A DNA stretch of 51,023 nt, taken from Verrucomicrobiota bacterium. GTDB taxonomy: Bacteria > Verrucomicrobiota > Verrucomicrobiia > Opitutales > UBA953. This document shows positions 18,378-27,577 of this stretch, in pieces. Positions within the stretch are counted from its first letter, which is position 1. Each line of letters opens with the position of its first letter. A program made the translations under genes and the position numbers. The DNA lies in NCBI GenBank assembly GCA_026397955.1, contig JAPLTV010000061.1, forward strand, positions 1 through 51,023. The letters are read 5' to 3'. The notes beneath the pieces were generated by a model. The model was not told the origin of the DNA, ran no database searches, and saw only the letters and a program-made list of their open reading frames with translations.

Positions 18378-21300
18378 ATGTCCGCCGCCTTCCCTAGTTT
18401 CCGTTGGCTGACCCGTCGTTGCCTTATCTTGGCGGCAGGGTTGGTCTCCACCGCTTCCTGGGCGCAGGAAAACGAGAAGCTGACGTACGACGACCACATC
18501 CGGCCGTTGCTCGAGAACAAGTGCTTCTCCTGCCATAACCCGGATAAGAAGAAGGGTGGACTTGAACTCACCAGCTACTCTGGACTCATGAACGGCGGCA
18601 GCGGTGGCGCCGTCGTCGACGCGGGCAACCCGCAGGCCAGCCGCCTGTGGACCTGTAGTTCCAAGAAGGAAGAACCTTACATGCCGCCGGAAGGCGCTCC
18701 GCTGGAGGCCAAGGATCTGGCACTACTTTCCAAGTGGATCGCCGGAGGGGTGCTGCAGGCGAAGGGGAGCGTCGCCAAGAAATCCAACCGACCCAAGGTC
18801 GATCTCACTTTCGCCGGCGGAGCGGGCAAGCCCACCGGCCCAGTGGCCCGTCCTGAAAACGTCCTGCTCGAGCCCGTCATCGTGACCCAGCGCACGTCCG
18901 CCGTCACCGCGATGGCGGCGAGCCCGTGGACTTCGCTCCTCGCCGTCGCCGGTCAGAAGCAGATCCTCCTCTACGACACCGATTCGCACGAACTCGCCGG
19001 CATCCTGCCTTATCCCGAAGGCTATGCTCGCTCGCTAAAGTTCAGCGCCAACGGCTCCTTGCTCGTCATGGGCGGCGGCCGCGGCGGCAAGATTGGTCAT
19101 GCTATCGTCTGGGACGTTAAGACCGGCAAGCGTGTCACCGAGATCGGCAAGGAGTTCGACCAGGTGATGTCGGCCGACATCTCGCCCGACCACCGCAAGG
19201 TCGTCCTCGCTACCAATACCAAGAAGGTGAAGTGCTTCGACGTCGCCACGGGCGAGCAGCTCTATCTCATCGCCAAGCACACAGAGTGGGTGACTGGCGC
19301 CGATTTCAGTCCGGACGGCATCCTGCTCGCGACCTCCGACCGCAACGGCAACGTCTTCGTGTGGGAGGCGGACAACGGCGGCGAGTTCTACGCCCTCGGG
19401 CAACATAAGGGTAGTGTCACCGACCTCGCCTGGCGTGCCGACTCCAACGTCCTCGCCAGCTGTTCGGCCGATGGCATTATCACCACCTGGGAGATGAAGA
19501 CCGGCAAGCAGGTCGCCAGCTGGGGCGCCCACGGCGGCAACGTGCAGTCCGTCACCTTCCTGCCTGACGGCCGACTGGTTTCGTGCGGCGCCGACGGCAC
19601 CACGGCGATGTGGAGCATCGACGGTAAGCGCCTCGAGCATGCTCAGGGCATCAAGCAGAACGACCAGGTTGCCCGCGTCGTCGGCCTCTACGATTCCAAG
19701 ACCTTTGTTTCCAGTAACTGGCTCGGTGAGGTGCGTTTCTTCGAGACCGCGACCGGTCGCGAGATCACCCAGGTTTCGAGCAATCCTGCCAAGATCATCG
19801 ACCGCCTGGCCGCGATCGAGAAGCGTCTGACCGAACTCGAGCCGGCGCTCGCCCCCGCCGAGGCCGCCGCGAAGGCCGTCGAAGCCAAGATTCCTGCCGT
19901 TGAAGCCGCCTTGGCCAAAGTGAAGGCGGACGAAGCCGCCTCGAAGAAGTTCGCCGAGATGGAGGCCAAGGTCGCCGAAGAGACCAAAGCGATCGCCTAC
20001 TGGCAGGGCATGGTCGGCAAGGCCAAGTCGGCCGCCGAGAAGGAGAAGGCGACCAAGGAGCTCGCGGCCCAGCGTGCCGCGCTCGTCTATTTCACCAAGG
20101 AAACCGCGGCCGTGAAGCCGGCCGCCGTCGCTTTCCGCGCCGCTGAAGCCGAGCTCGCCAAGGCAAAGGCTGATTTGACCGCTGCCCAAGCAAAGGCACG
20201 CGATGTCGCCGCCGAGATTTCCGCGCACCGCGAACGCATCGTCACCCTCAAGGCCGCCCAGTTCAACGTCGGGGTCCTAACCGAGCAGGATAAGCTTACT
20301 AAGCTCGAACAGGACATCGCCGACCTCATCGCTGCCAAGGCCGACAACGAGGCCGCCAAGGTGACCGCCGCGGCCCGCATCGAATCCTCGAAGAAGACCG
20401 CTGCGCAGAACGAGGACCTAATCCCGAAGCAGCTCGCCGCGCTCGAGGCGCTCAAGGCCGAGTTCGCCGCTTTGGATAAGACCCTTTCACCGTTACGTCT
20501 GAGCGAAGCCGAGGCACTCGGTAAGATTGAGGCCCAGCAGAAGCTCATCGACGCTCAGTCCGAAGCCATTGTGCGCCTGGGTCAGGATCGCGACGCGGTC
20601 GTCGCGGTCGCCGCTGCCGCCACCGCGGCTTACCGCGAGAAATACACGACCCCTCTCCGTGCGCGCCTCACCGAGGCCACCGCCAAGGTCGACGAACTGA
20701 AGAAGGTCGCTGACGCTGCGAAGGCCGCCGCCGCCAAGGCGAAGGCCGTCGTCGCCGATGCGGCTGCGAAATCTAAGGTGCTCGCTCTCGCCTCCGTCAA
20801 GGCCGCCGACGCCGCCAAGCAGGCCGGCGTGAATCTCGCCGCGGCGGAGAAGGCCTACGGCGAAGCCCGCACGTTCGGCGCCGTGTTCTCCTTCAGCTAT
20901 TTCTCCCGCAAGAAGCAGACTGAACAGCAGGTCGCCGAAACCAAGGCCGCGCTCGCGAAGGCCCAGGCAGGGCAGGGCGCCGCCGACCAGACGCTCGTCG
21001 CTGCCAAGTCCGTCGAACAGACCCTGGTCGCCGCGCAGGCCACCGCGGATGCCGCCGTCGTCGCGGCGGACAAGGCTGTCGCGCCCGCCGGCGTCGCCGT
21101 CGCCGCGATCACGAAGGAGCGTTCCCTGCATCTGATCGAACGCGAGAAGCTCGCCGCCCCCGGCGTCGCCGCCGAGAAGGATTACGCCGCCAAGCTACCT
21201 GCCCTCCAGGCTTCCGTGCAGAAGGCCAAGGATGGTCTCCCGGTCCTTGAGAAGGCACTGGTCGCCGTCCGGGCCCAGTTGACTGAAACCGGTAAGCCCG

Positions 21301-21554
21301 TCGAGGCCAAGCGTCTCCTCGTGGAAGCCGCCGCCAAGACCCTCGAGCTCACTAAGAGCGAGAAGGCTAACGCCGAGAAGGCGCTCGCCGCTGCTCAGAA
21401 GGATATTCCGCAGCGCGATAAGAACCTCGAGGAGATTGCTAAGTCTTACGCCGAACTCACGCCCCAGGTCGAACCGATGAAGGCCAAGGTCAAAGCCGCG
21501 CAGGATCAGTATTTCGCGATGCTGCCGAAGGCCTCGGTGGCGAAGAAGAATTAA
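18378..21554 (+). CDS. PSCyt1 - WD40 propeller - long coiled-coil exported fusion protein
   Basis: 1058 residues with three very different parts. Signal peptide (about 1-29), then a PSCyt1 domain with CFSCH at 49-53 and YMPPEG (candidate axial Met102). Residues about 170-465 form a WD40-type propeller (DFSPDGILLATSDRNGNVFVWE, DLAWRADSNVLASCSADG, SVTFLPDGRLVSCGADGTTAMW). From about 472 to 1045 it is an Ala/Lys/Glu-rich coiled coil (AAAKAVEAKIPAVEAALAKV and similar) with a short break near 865-880 (FGAVFSFSYFSRKK). No membrane anchor is seen. An electron-carrier-type head on a propeller with a rod of roughly 570 residues suggests a scaffold linking the other operon products. Last gene of the set, followed by repeats. 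Confidence 0.88.
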   Translation: MSAAFPSFRWLTRRCLILAAGLVSTASWAQENEKLTYDDHIRPLLENKCFSCHNPDKKKGGLELTSYSGLMNGGSGGAVVDAGNPQASRLWTCSSKKEEPYMPPEGAPLEAKDLALLSKWIAGGVLQAKGSVAKKSNRPKVDLTFAGGAGKPTGPVARPENVLLEPVIVTQRTSAVTAMAASPWTSLLAVAGQKQILLYDTDSHELAGILPYPEGYARSLKFSANGSLLVMGGGRGGKIGHAIVWDVKTGKRVTEIGKEFDQVMSADISPDHRKVVLATNTKKVKCFDVATGEQLYLIAKHTEWVTGADFSPDGILLATSDRNGNVFVWEADNGGEFYALGQHKGSVTDLAWRADSNVLASCSADGIITTWEMKTGKQVASWGAHGGNVQSVTFLPDGRLVSCGADGTTAMWSIDGKRLEHAQGIKQNDQVARVVGLYDSKTFVSSNWLGEVRFFETATGREITQVSSNPAKIIDRLAAIEKRLTELEPALAPAEAAAKAVEAKIPAVEAALAKVKADEAASKKFAEMEAKVAEETKAIAYWQGMVGKAKSAAEKEKATKELAAQRAALVYFTKETAAVKPAAVAFRAAEAELAKAKADLTAAQAKARDVAAEISAHRERIVTLKAAQFNVGVLTEQDKLTKLEQDIADLIAAKADNEAAKVTAAARIESSKKTAAQNEDLIPKQLAALEALKAEFAALDKTLSPLRLSEAEALGKIEAQQKLIDAQSEAIVRLGQDRDAVVAVAAAATAAYREKYTTPLRARLTEATAKVDELKKVADAAKAAAAKAKAVVADAAAKSKVLALASVKAADAAKQAGVNLAAAEKAYGEARTFGAVFSFSYFSRKKQTEQQVAETKAALAKAQAGQGAADQTLVAAKSVEQTLVAAQATADAAVVAADKAVAPAGVAVAAITKERSLHLIEREKLAAPGVAAEKDYAAKLPALQASVQKAKDGLPVLEKALVAVRAQLTETGKPVEAKRLLVEAAAKTLELTKSEKANAEKALAAAQKDIPQRDKNLEEIAKSYAELTPQVEPMKAKVKAAQDQYFAMLPKASVAKKN

Positions 21555-21578
21555 TGATTCTAATTAAATAGGTGTCTG

Positions 21579-21607
21579 CGGCTGGCGGTTAGCGGTTGGC
21601 GGTTGGG
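21579..21607. repeat. GGTTAGC/GGTTGGC tandem repeat, copy 1
   Basis: Imperfect heptamer-like repeats (GCGGCTGGCGGTTAGCGGTT followed by GGCGGTTGG). The same words occur at 46925-46952 and, inverted, at 47117-47144. Confidence 0.6.
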
Positions 21608-21611
21608 GCTC

Positions 21612-21846
21612 AGAGGGAAACCGGAGACCGGATGATTGGCTGGGGTTCCTTTTCAGGTGTCGGGTGACAGCCATCGGGGCATCAGCGGTTCAGGAATCGG
21701 CCGTTCGGCCCTCGGCCCTCGGCATCAGGTTCCCGTGGCTGACTCCCGAACGGCTGGAATCCGAACTCCCGACTCCTGTGCCCGTCAACTGTCACCTGAC
21801 TATGATATCAGCCGCCGCATTATTTCCGGTTTCCGGTCTCCCTTTG
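21612..21846. repeat. Palindromic repeat module 1, copy D, split by nested inverted repeats
   Basis: The outer arms match module 1 of the other copies: GAGGGAAACCGGAGACCGGA then GATTGGCTGG on the left, and the GCATT.TTTCCGGTTTCCGG and TCTCCCTTTGCT words on the right. Here they are about 185 bp apart. In between are a second inverted pair (GGTGACAG near 21662-21671 / CTGTCACC at 21789-21796) and a third (CCGTTCGG near 21701-21708 / CCGAACGG near 21746-21753), so three pairs are nested. The 374-bp gap 21555-21928 holds no gene; besides this it has the C-rich tract at 21892. Confidence 0.65.
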
Positions 21847-21891
21847 CTCGCTGATGCATCTCCGCAGGGAAGGGCTGATTTGACTCCACCA

Positions 21892-21920
21892 CCCCCAACC
21901 CCTACCCCTGTCCCTACCCC
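21892..21920 (+). promoter_or_regulatory. C-rich CCCCTA-type leader tract before the pyruvyltransferase-like gene
   Basis: C-runs of three to five separated by AA, TA, TGT and TA; the last run ends eight bases before the ATG at 21929, the same spacing as at the DUF1080 gene. Confidence 0.6.
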
Positions 21921-21928
21921 TAATAACC

Positions 21929-23158
21929 ATGCTCTCCCGCCGCCGTTTCTTGGAATCCGCTTTCGTGGCGGCCATCGCCGCTTCCCTCGGCGCCGCCGAA
22001 GGCAAGCGGGCCCCGCGCGTGTTGCTGCGCTCGTCCTGGCAGACGGTGAACATCGGCGACATCGCCCACACGCCGGGCATGCTGGCCTTGCTGGAGAAAT
22101 ATTTCCCGGAGGCCGTGATCACGCTCTGGCCGAGCAATGTCGATAACGGTGTGAAGGAGATGCTGGCGGCCCGTTTCCCGAAGCTGCAGTTCGTCGGGCC
22201 TAAGACCGACGTCGCCAAGCTGTACTCCGAGAACGATTTCCTGCTCCATGGATCCGGCCCTTCGCTCGTCGGCGAGAAGCAGGTGGCGATGTGGCGTAAG
22301 CAGGGCCCGAAGCCCTACGGCGTGCTCGGCATCACGCAGGGCAAGCCGGCGGCCGAGACGGTCGAGATCCTCAATGGCGCCACGTTCGTCTATTTCCGCG
22401 ATTCCGTCTCGCTCGAGACCGCCAGGGCCGGCGGCGTGAAGTGCCCGGTGATGGAGTTCGGTCCGGACGGCGCCTTCGCGACCGACCTGCGCAATGAGGA
22501 GAAGGCCGAGGCCTTCCTGCATGGCTGGGGCCTTGAGCGCGGCAAGTTCCTCTGCTGCATCCCACGTTACCGCAGCACCCCCTATTGGACGATCCATAAA
22601 GAGCGCGCCTTTGATCCCGTGAAGCAGAAGCGCAACGATGAGATGAAGGAGCATGACCATGCCCAGCTCCGCGCCGCAATTATCGCGGTCGTGAAGCAGA
22701 CGGACCTCAAGGTGCTGATCTGCCCCGAGGACCGTACCCAGATGGCCTTGGGCAAAGAGATCCTTTTCGACAAGCTCCCTGACGACATCAAAGACCGCGT
22801 GGTCTGGCGTCAGGACTACTGGCTGACCGACGAAGCGCTGAGCGTCTATGTCCGCAGCGCGGGCCTCTTCGGCAATGAGATGCACTCGCCCATCATGTGC
22901 ATCGGCAACGGCATCCCGGCCATCGTCTGTCGTTGGGCCGAACAGACCTCCAAGGGCAACATGTGGAAGGACATCGGCCTTAACGACTGGCTCTTCGATC
23001 TGGACGACGAACCGCAGCTCGCGGGCATCGTCCCGGCCGTGCTGGCTATGGCCAAGGATCCGGCCGCTGCGAAGGCCAAGGTGGCCAAGGCCCAGGCCGT
23101 CCTCCGCGAACGGCAATCTTCGGCGCTCACGAGGGTGCGTGGTGCCGCCGTCCGCTGA
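21929..23158 (+). CDS. Polysaccharide pyruvyltransferase-family protein with Tat-type signal
   Basis: 409 residues. [23 protein letters not shown] is a twin-arginine-type signal. The mature part looks like the polysaccharide pyruvyltransferase (CsaB/WcaK-type) family: [15 protein letters not shown] near the start, [31 protein letters not shown] and, towards the end, [31 protein letters not shown]. Such enzymes move pyruvate from phosphoenolpyruvate to sugars, normally in the cytoplasm, so export of a member is unusual and the donor outside the cytoplasm is unclear; it may have a different role. It stands alone between repeats and the efflux operon. Confidence 0.72.
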   Translation: MLSRRRFLESAFVAAIAASLGAAEGKRAPRVLLRSSWQTVNIGDIAHTPGMLALLEKYFPEAVITLWPSNVDNGVKEMLAARFPKLQFVGPKTDVAKLYSENDFLLHGSGPSLVGEKQVAMWRKQGPKPYGVLGITQGKPAAETVEILNGATFVYFRDSVSLETARAGGVKCPVMEFGPDGAFATDLRNEEKAEAFLHGWGLERGKFLCCIPRYRSTPYWTIHKERAFDPVKQKRNDEMKEHDHAQLRAAIIAVVKQTDLKVLICPEDRTQMALGKEILFDKLPDDIKDRVVWRQDYWLTDEALSVYVRSAGLFGNEMHSPIMCIGNGIPAIVCRWAEQTSKGNMWKDIGLNDWLFDLDDEPQLAGIVPAVLAMAKDPAAAKAKVAKAQAVLRERQSSALTRVRGAAVR

Positions 23159-23183
23159 CGCCCGGAGCCTGTTTTCAGGCGTC
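23157..23183 (+). terminator. Stem-loop after the pyruvyltransferase-like gene
   Basis: GACGCC...GGCGTC with an inner GCCTG-tttt-CAGGC alternative begins at the stop codon and is followed by TTAACCCTATCTTAATT. The T-run is weak, so termination is probable but not strong. Confidence 0.5.
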
Positions 23184-23221
23184 TTAACCCTATCTTAATT
23201 CGAGGTTCATGCTTTGACAGC

Positions 23222-24475
23222 ATGCGTCGTGGAACGCACTGTGCGGGGGTCGTCGCGGACCCTGTTTTCGCGGTCGTCTTTCACCCCGCTTCGCCTCGTC
23301 CCATTATCCGTCCTCGTCTCATTTCCACTGCGCTTCTTCTCGCGTTGGCGGCCTCCGTCGGCGCGCAGACCAAGGAGGGCGGCAAGTCGTCCGGCGGCCC
23401 CAAGGCCGGCGGCAAAGGCGCGCGTAATCTCCCGGTGTCCGTGGCCACCGCGACCATCGCTCCGGGCGACATCGAGATCCGCATCTCGGCGCTCGGCGCC
23501 GTCAAGGCCCTGAACACCGTCACCGTACGGCCGCGCGTCAGCGGCCAGCTGATGAAGCTTTATTTCACCGAAGGCCAGGCCGTGAAGGCCGGCGATCCGC
23601 TCGCCGACATCGACCCTCGCCCGTTCGATGTCGCGCTGACCCAGGCCGAAGGCCAACTCGCCCGTGACCGCGCCGCGCTTGCCAACGCCAAGCTCGACCT
23701 CAAGCGCTACCAGGACGCCGCCGAGGCCATCACGCGTCAGCAGCTTGATTCCGCCGGCGCCCAGGTGGCTCAGCTTGAAGGCACGGTCAAGGTCGACGAG
23801 GGCACTGTCGCCAACGCCCGTCTCCAGTTGGAATACGCGAAGGTCACCGCTCCAATCTCTGGTGTCGTCGGCCTCCGTACGGTGGACGTCGGCAACGTCG
23901 TCTCGTCTTCCGATACGACCGGCCTCGTCGTCATCACGCAGTTGCAGCCGCTCTCCGTCGTCTTCGGCGTACCCGAGTCGGACATCCCCGCGTTGCAATA
24001 TGCGATCGGGCAGGGCGCCCAGCTGAAGGCCGAGGTCTTCGATCGTGACGGTCGCATGGTCCTGGCTGTCGGCGACCTCTCCGCCCTCGACAACCAGATC
24101 GACGCCTCGACCGGCACGCTCCGCCTGCGCGCCTTGTTCGCCAACGCCGATCGCCGCCTCTTCCCGAACCAGTTCGTCAACATCCGCCTGACCGTCGAGA
24201 ACAAGAAGGGCGTGCTCCTCGCCCCCACCGCCGCTGTGCAGATCAGCGACAAGGATCGCTTCGTCTTCGTCCTGAATCCGGACGATACCGTCACGCGCCG
24301 CACCGTGCGAACGGGCGTCGTCGACGGCCTGAACACCGAGATCATCGAAGGCCTGAAGGCCGGCGAGATCATCGCCGCCGACGGCCTCGACCGTCTGCAG
24401 ACCGGCACCAAGGTCATCGTCGCCGGCCGTCGCCGGCCTACCGGTGCTCCGGCCGAAGCCCCTGCCGCCAAGTAA
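23222..24475 (+). CDS. mdtA: RND efflux periplasmic adaptor, MdtA-like
   Basis: Membrane-fusion protein that joins the inner-membrane RND pump to the outer-membrane channel. 417 residues: a long basic leader then a signal-type hydrophobic stretch (LISTALLLALAASVGA), lipoyl half-domain with VRPRVSGQLMKLYFTEGQAVKAGDPLADID, an alpha-hairpin (about 135-205), the second lipoyl half APISGVVGLRTVDVGNVV, a beta-barrel with VVFGVPESDIPAL, and a membrane-proximal domain ending in RRPTGAPAEAP. These wordings match MdtA. The start is uncertain: an inverted repeat CATGCT-ttgac-AGCATG (23208-23224) overlaps the ATG. Six bases separate it from the first pump gene. Confidence 0.9.
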   Translation: MRRGTHCAGVVADPVFAVVFHPASPRPIIRPRLISTALLLALAASVGAQTKEGGKSSGGPKAGGKGARNLPVSVATATIAPGDIEIRISALGAVKALNTVTVRPRVSGQLMKLYFTEGQAVKAGDPLADIDPRPFDVALTQAEGQLARDRAALANAKLDLKRYQDAAEAITRQQLDSAGAQVAQLEGTVKVDEGTVANARLQLEYAKVTAPISGVVGLRTVDVGNVVSSSDTTGLVVITQLQPLSVVFGVPESDIPALQYAIGQGAQLKAEVFDRDGRMVLAVGDLSALDNQIDASTGTLRLRALFANADRRLFPNQFVNIRLTVENKKGVLLAPTAAVQISDKDRFVFVLNPDDTVTRRTVRTGVVDGLNTEIIEGLKAGEIIAADGLDRLQTGTKVIVAGRRRPTGAPAEAPAAK

Positions 24476-24481
24476 GCTGGC

Positions 24482-27400
24482 ATGAACCTCTCCCGCCCGT
24501 TCATCGAGAGGCCAGTCGCCACCACGCTCCTGATGGTGGCGCTGATGATTTGCGGCGCCATCGGCTACCGGGCCTTGCCCGTCTCCGCCTTGCCGGAGGT
24601 CGACTACCCGACCATCCAGGTGGCCACCTTCTATCCCGGTGCCAGCCCTGAGGTGATGATGACGGCGGTCACCGCGCCGCTGGAACGTCGCCTGGGACAG
24701 ATGCCCGGGCTCACCCAGATGGCGTCGACCAGCTCGGCCGGTGCTTCCTCGATCACGCTCCAGTTCGATCTCTCGATCTCGCTCGACGTCGCTGAGCAGC
24801 AGGTCCAGGCCGCGATCAACGAGGCTTCGGCCTATCTGCCGCAAGGCCTGCCCGCTCCGCCGATCTACAGCAAGGTGAACCCGGCCGACGCGCCGATCAT
24901 GACGCTGGCGGTCACTTCCGATTCGCTGCCTTTGCCCAAGGTCGCCGACCTCGTCGACACGCGCCTCGCGCAGAAGCTCTCGCAGGTCTCCGGTGTGGGC
25001 ATGGTCAGCATCTCCGGCGGCCAGCGCCCCGCGATCCGCATCCGCGTGAACCCCTCAGCGCTCGCCTCCTATGGCCTCAGCCTCGAGACGGTCCGCCAGG
25101 CGATCGTCGGCGCCAACGCGAACAGCGCTAAGGGCAGCTTCGACGGCCTGCAGCAATCGTCCACCATCGACGCCAATGATCAGCTCCGTTCGCCTGAGGA
25201 GTATAACCGCGTCATCCTTGCTTATCGTAACGGCTCGCCCGTGCGTCTCAGCGACGTCGCGGACACGACCGACGGCGCCGAGAACGTGTATCTCTCCGCT
25301 TGGGCGGGGCATAACCCCGGCGGCCAGTCGCCCGGCGTCATCCTCAATATCCAGCGCCAGCCGGGAGCGAACGTCATCGCCGTCGTCGACCGCATCAAGA
25401 CGATCCTCCCGGCGTTGCAGGCTACCTTACCCGAGGCCGCCAAGGTCACCGTCCTGACGGACCGCACCATCACCATCCGCGCTTCCGTCGACGACGTCCG
25501 GGTCGAGCTGCTGCTCTCCATCTTCCTGGTCGTCGCGGTCATCTTTGTATTCCTGCGCAGCGTGCCGGCCACAATCATCCCCGGCATCACCGTCCCGCTC
25601 TCGCTGATCGGCACCTTCGCGGTCATCTACCTTTGCGACTTCTCGGTCAACAACCTCACGCTGATGGCGCTGACCATCGCGACGGGCTTCGTCGTGGACG
25701 ACGCCATCGTGATGATCGAGAACATCTCCCGCTACATCGAGAAGGGCGATTCGCCCATGGAAGCCGCGTTGAAGGGCTCCGCCGGTATCGGCTTCACGAT
25801 CATCTCGCTGACCTTCTCGCTCATCGCGGTGCTCATCCCGCTGCTCTTCATGGCGGACGTGGTCGGGCGCCTGTTCCGTGAGTTCGCCATCACCCTGGCC
25901 GTGGCCATCCTGATCTCGGCCGTCATCTCGCTGACGCTCACCCCGATGATGTGCAGCCGCATGCTCAAGCATGGGACGCCGGCCGACGAGGCCCGCTGGA
26001 GCCGCGCCCTCGGGGCTTTCTTCGACGACGTCATCCGCCGCTACGGCTTGGCGCTGCGCTGGGTCCTCGCTCGCCAGACCCTGACCCTTTGGACCGCCGT
26101 GGGCACGCTCGCCCTCACCGTGCTGCTCTACGTCTTCATCCCGAAGGGTTTCTTCCCCTTGCAGGATACCGGCGTCATCCAGGCCGTCACCGAGGCCCGC
26201 CAGGACATCTCTTTCGCCGCGATGGCGGTCAAGCAGCAGGAGATCGCGCAGGAGATCCTTTCCGATCCGGACGTCGAGAGCCTTGCCTCGTTCATCGGCG
26301 TCGACGGTACCAGTTCCACGGTCAACTCCGGTCGCATGGTCATCAACCTCCGCCCGCTCGAGGAGCGTAAGTCGCGGGCGCCGGCCATCGCCGAGCGCCT
26401 CAAGGCCAAGATGGCCAAGCTCGAAGGCGTCGCCCTCTACCTGCAGCCCGTGCAGGACATGACCGTCGATACCACCGTCAGCCGCACGCAGTACCAGTTC
26501 CTGCTCCAGACGCCGCGCATGGAGGAGCTCGCGGAATGGGTGCCCCAGCTGATGGAGAAAGTGAAGGCCATCCCGGCGGTCAAGGACGTGGCCACGGACC
26601 TGCAGCTCAACGGCCGCCAGGTATTCGTGGACATCGATCGGACGGCCGCGGGCCGCTACGGTATCTCCGTCGCCGACATCGACGCCGTGCTCTACGACGC
26701 GCTCGGCCAGCGCATCATCTCCACGATCTTTACCCAATCCAGCCAGTACCGCGTGATCCTCGAGGTGAAGCCTGAGTTCCGCGACGGTCCTGAATCCCTC
26801 GGTCGCCTCTACGTCTCCGCCCCGGGTGGGGCGCAGGTGCCGCTGTCCAATCTTGCCAAGTTCCGGGAGCAGTCTGCTCAACTTGCCATCACGCGCGTCG
26901 GTCAGTTCCCTAGCGCCCGCATTTCCTTTAACCTCGCCGAAGGCGCCGCGTTGGGAGACGCCGTCAAGGCCATCAAGAAGGCCGAGAAGGACCTCGGCAT
27001 GCCCGTCTCGATCGACACCACGTTCCAGGGCGCCGCGGCCGCCTTCGAAATCGCGCTGAAGAACGAGCTCTGGCTCATCCTGGCCGCCATCGTGGTCATG
27101 TATATCGTGCTCGGCGTCCTGTACGAGAGCTTCATCCATCCGGTGACGATTCTTTCGACCCTGCCTTCGGCCGGCGTCGGCGCGCTGTTGGCGCTCATCC
27201 TGTCCCGCACCGACCTGGATGTCATCGGCATCATCGGCATCATCCTGCTCATCGGTATCGTGAAGAAGAACGCCATCATGATGGTCGACTTCGCGCTCGA
27301 CGCCGAACGCACGCAGGGTCTCAAGCCTGAAGACGCCATCTATCAGGCGTGCCTGCTGCGCTTCCGCCCGATCCTCATGACCACCATGGCCGCGCTGCTG

Positions 27401-27577
27401 GGTGCGTTGCCCCTGATGCTCGGCACCGGCATGGGTTCCGAGATGCGCCAGCCGCTGGGCATCACGATGGTCGGCGGACTCATCCTGAGCCAGATCCTGA
27501 CGCTCTTCACCACTCCGGTGATCTACCTCTGGTTCGACCGTCTGCAGCGCCGCCGCGCCGCCGCCACGTCGCCGTGA
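24482..27577 (+). CDS. mdtB: RND multidrug efflux pump subunit, MdtB-like
   Basis: Inner-membrane proton-driven pump of the AcrB/MdtB class, 1031 residues, usual length. It begins [21 protein letters not shown], the family hallmark. The proton-relay pair is present in [14 protein letters not shown] of the fourth membrane helix, and the second-half counterpart [16 protein letters not shown] and the [16 protein letters not shown] segment are intact. Twelve membrane helices and two large periplasmic loops are expected from the hydrophobic pattern. Its TGA overlaps the GTG of the next pump gene (GTGA), so the two are translationally coupled. The MdtB versus MdtC assignment rests on gene order. 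Confidence 0.93.
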   Translation: MNLSRPFIERPVATTLLMVALMICGAIGYRALPVSALPEVDYPTIQVATFYPGASPEVMMTAVTAPLERRLGQMPGLTQMASTSSAGASSITLQFDLSISLDVAEQQVQAAINEASAYLPQGLPAPPIYSKVNPADAPIMTLAVTSDSLPLPKVADLVDTRLAQKLSQVSGVGMVSISGGQRPAIRIRVNPSALASYGLSLETVRQAIVGANANSAKGSFDGLQQSSTIDANDQLRSPEEYNRVILAYRNGSPVRLSDVADTTDGAENVYLSAWAGHNPGGQSPGVILNIQRQPGANVIAVVDRIKTILPALQATLPEAAKVTVLTDRTITIRASVDDVRVELLLSIFLVVAVIFVFLRSVPATIIPGITVPLSLIGTFAVIYLCDFSVNNLTLMALTIATGFVVDDAIVMIENISRYIEKGDSPMEAALKGSAGIGFTIISLTFSLIAVLIPLLFMADVVGRLFREFAITLAVAILISAVISLTLTPMMCSRMLKHGTPADEARWSRALGAFFDDVIRRYGLALRWVLARQTLTLWTAVGTLALTVLLYVFIPKGFFPLQDTGVIQAVTEARQDISFAAMAVKQQEIAQEILSDPDVESLASFIGVDGTSSTVNSGRMVINLRPLEERKSRAPAIAERLKAKMAKLEGVALYLQPVQDMTVDTTVSRTQYQFLLQTPRMEELAEWVPQLMEKVKAIPAVKDVATDLQLNGRQVFVDIDRTAAGRYGISVADIDAVLYDALGQRIISTIFTQSSQYRVILEVKPEFRDGPESLGRLYVSAPGGAQVPLSNLAKFREQSAQLAITRVGQFPSARISFNLAEGAALGDAVKAIKKAEKDLGMPVSIDTTFQGAAAAFEIALKNELWLILAAIVVMYIVLGVLYESFIHPVTILSTLPSAGVGALLALILSRTDLDVIGIIGIILLIGIVKKNAIMMVDFALDAERTQGLKPEDAIYQACLLRFRPILMTTMAALLGALPLMLGTGMGSEMRQPLGITMVGGLILSQILTLFTTPVIYLWFDRLQRRRAAATSP

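Noticed and set aside
23208..23224. TTGACA box next to the adaptor gene start
   Set aside because: It overlaps the ATG at 23222, no -10 element lies 17 bases further on, and the box is part of the CATGCT/AGCATG inverted repeat.
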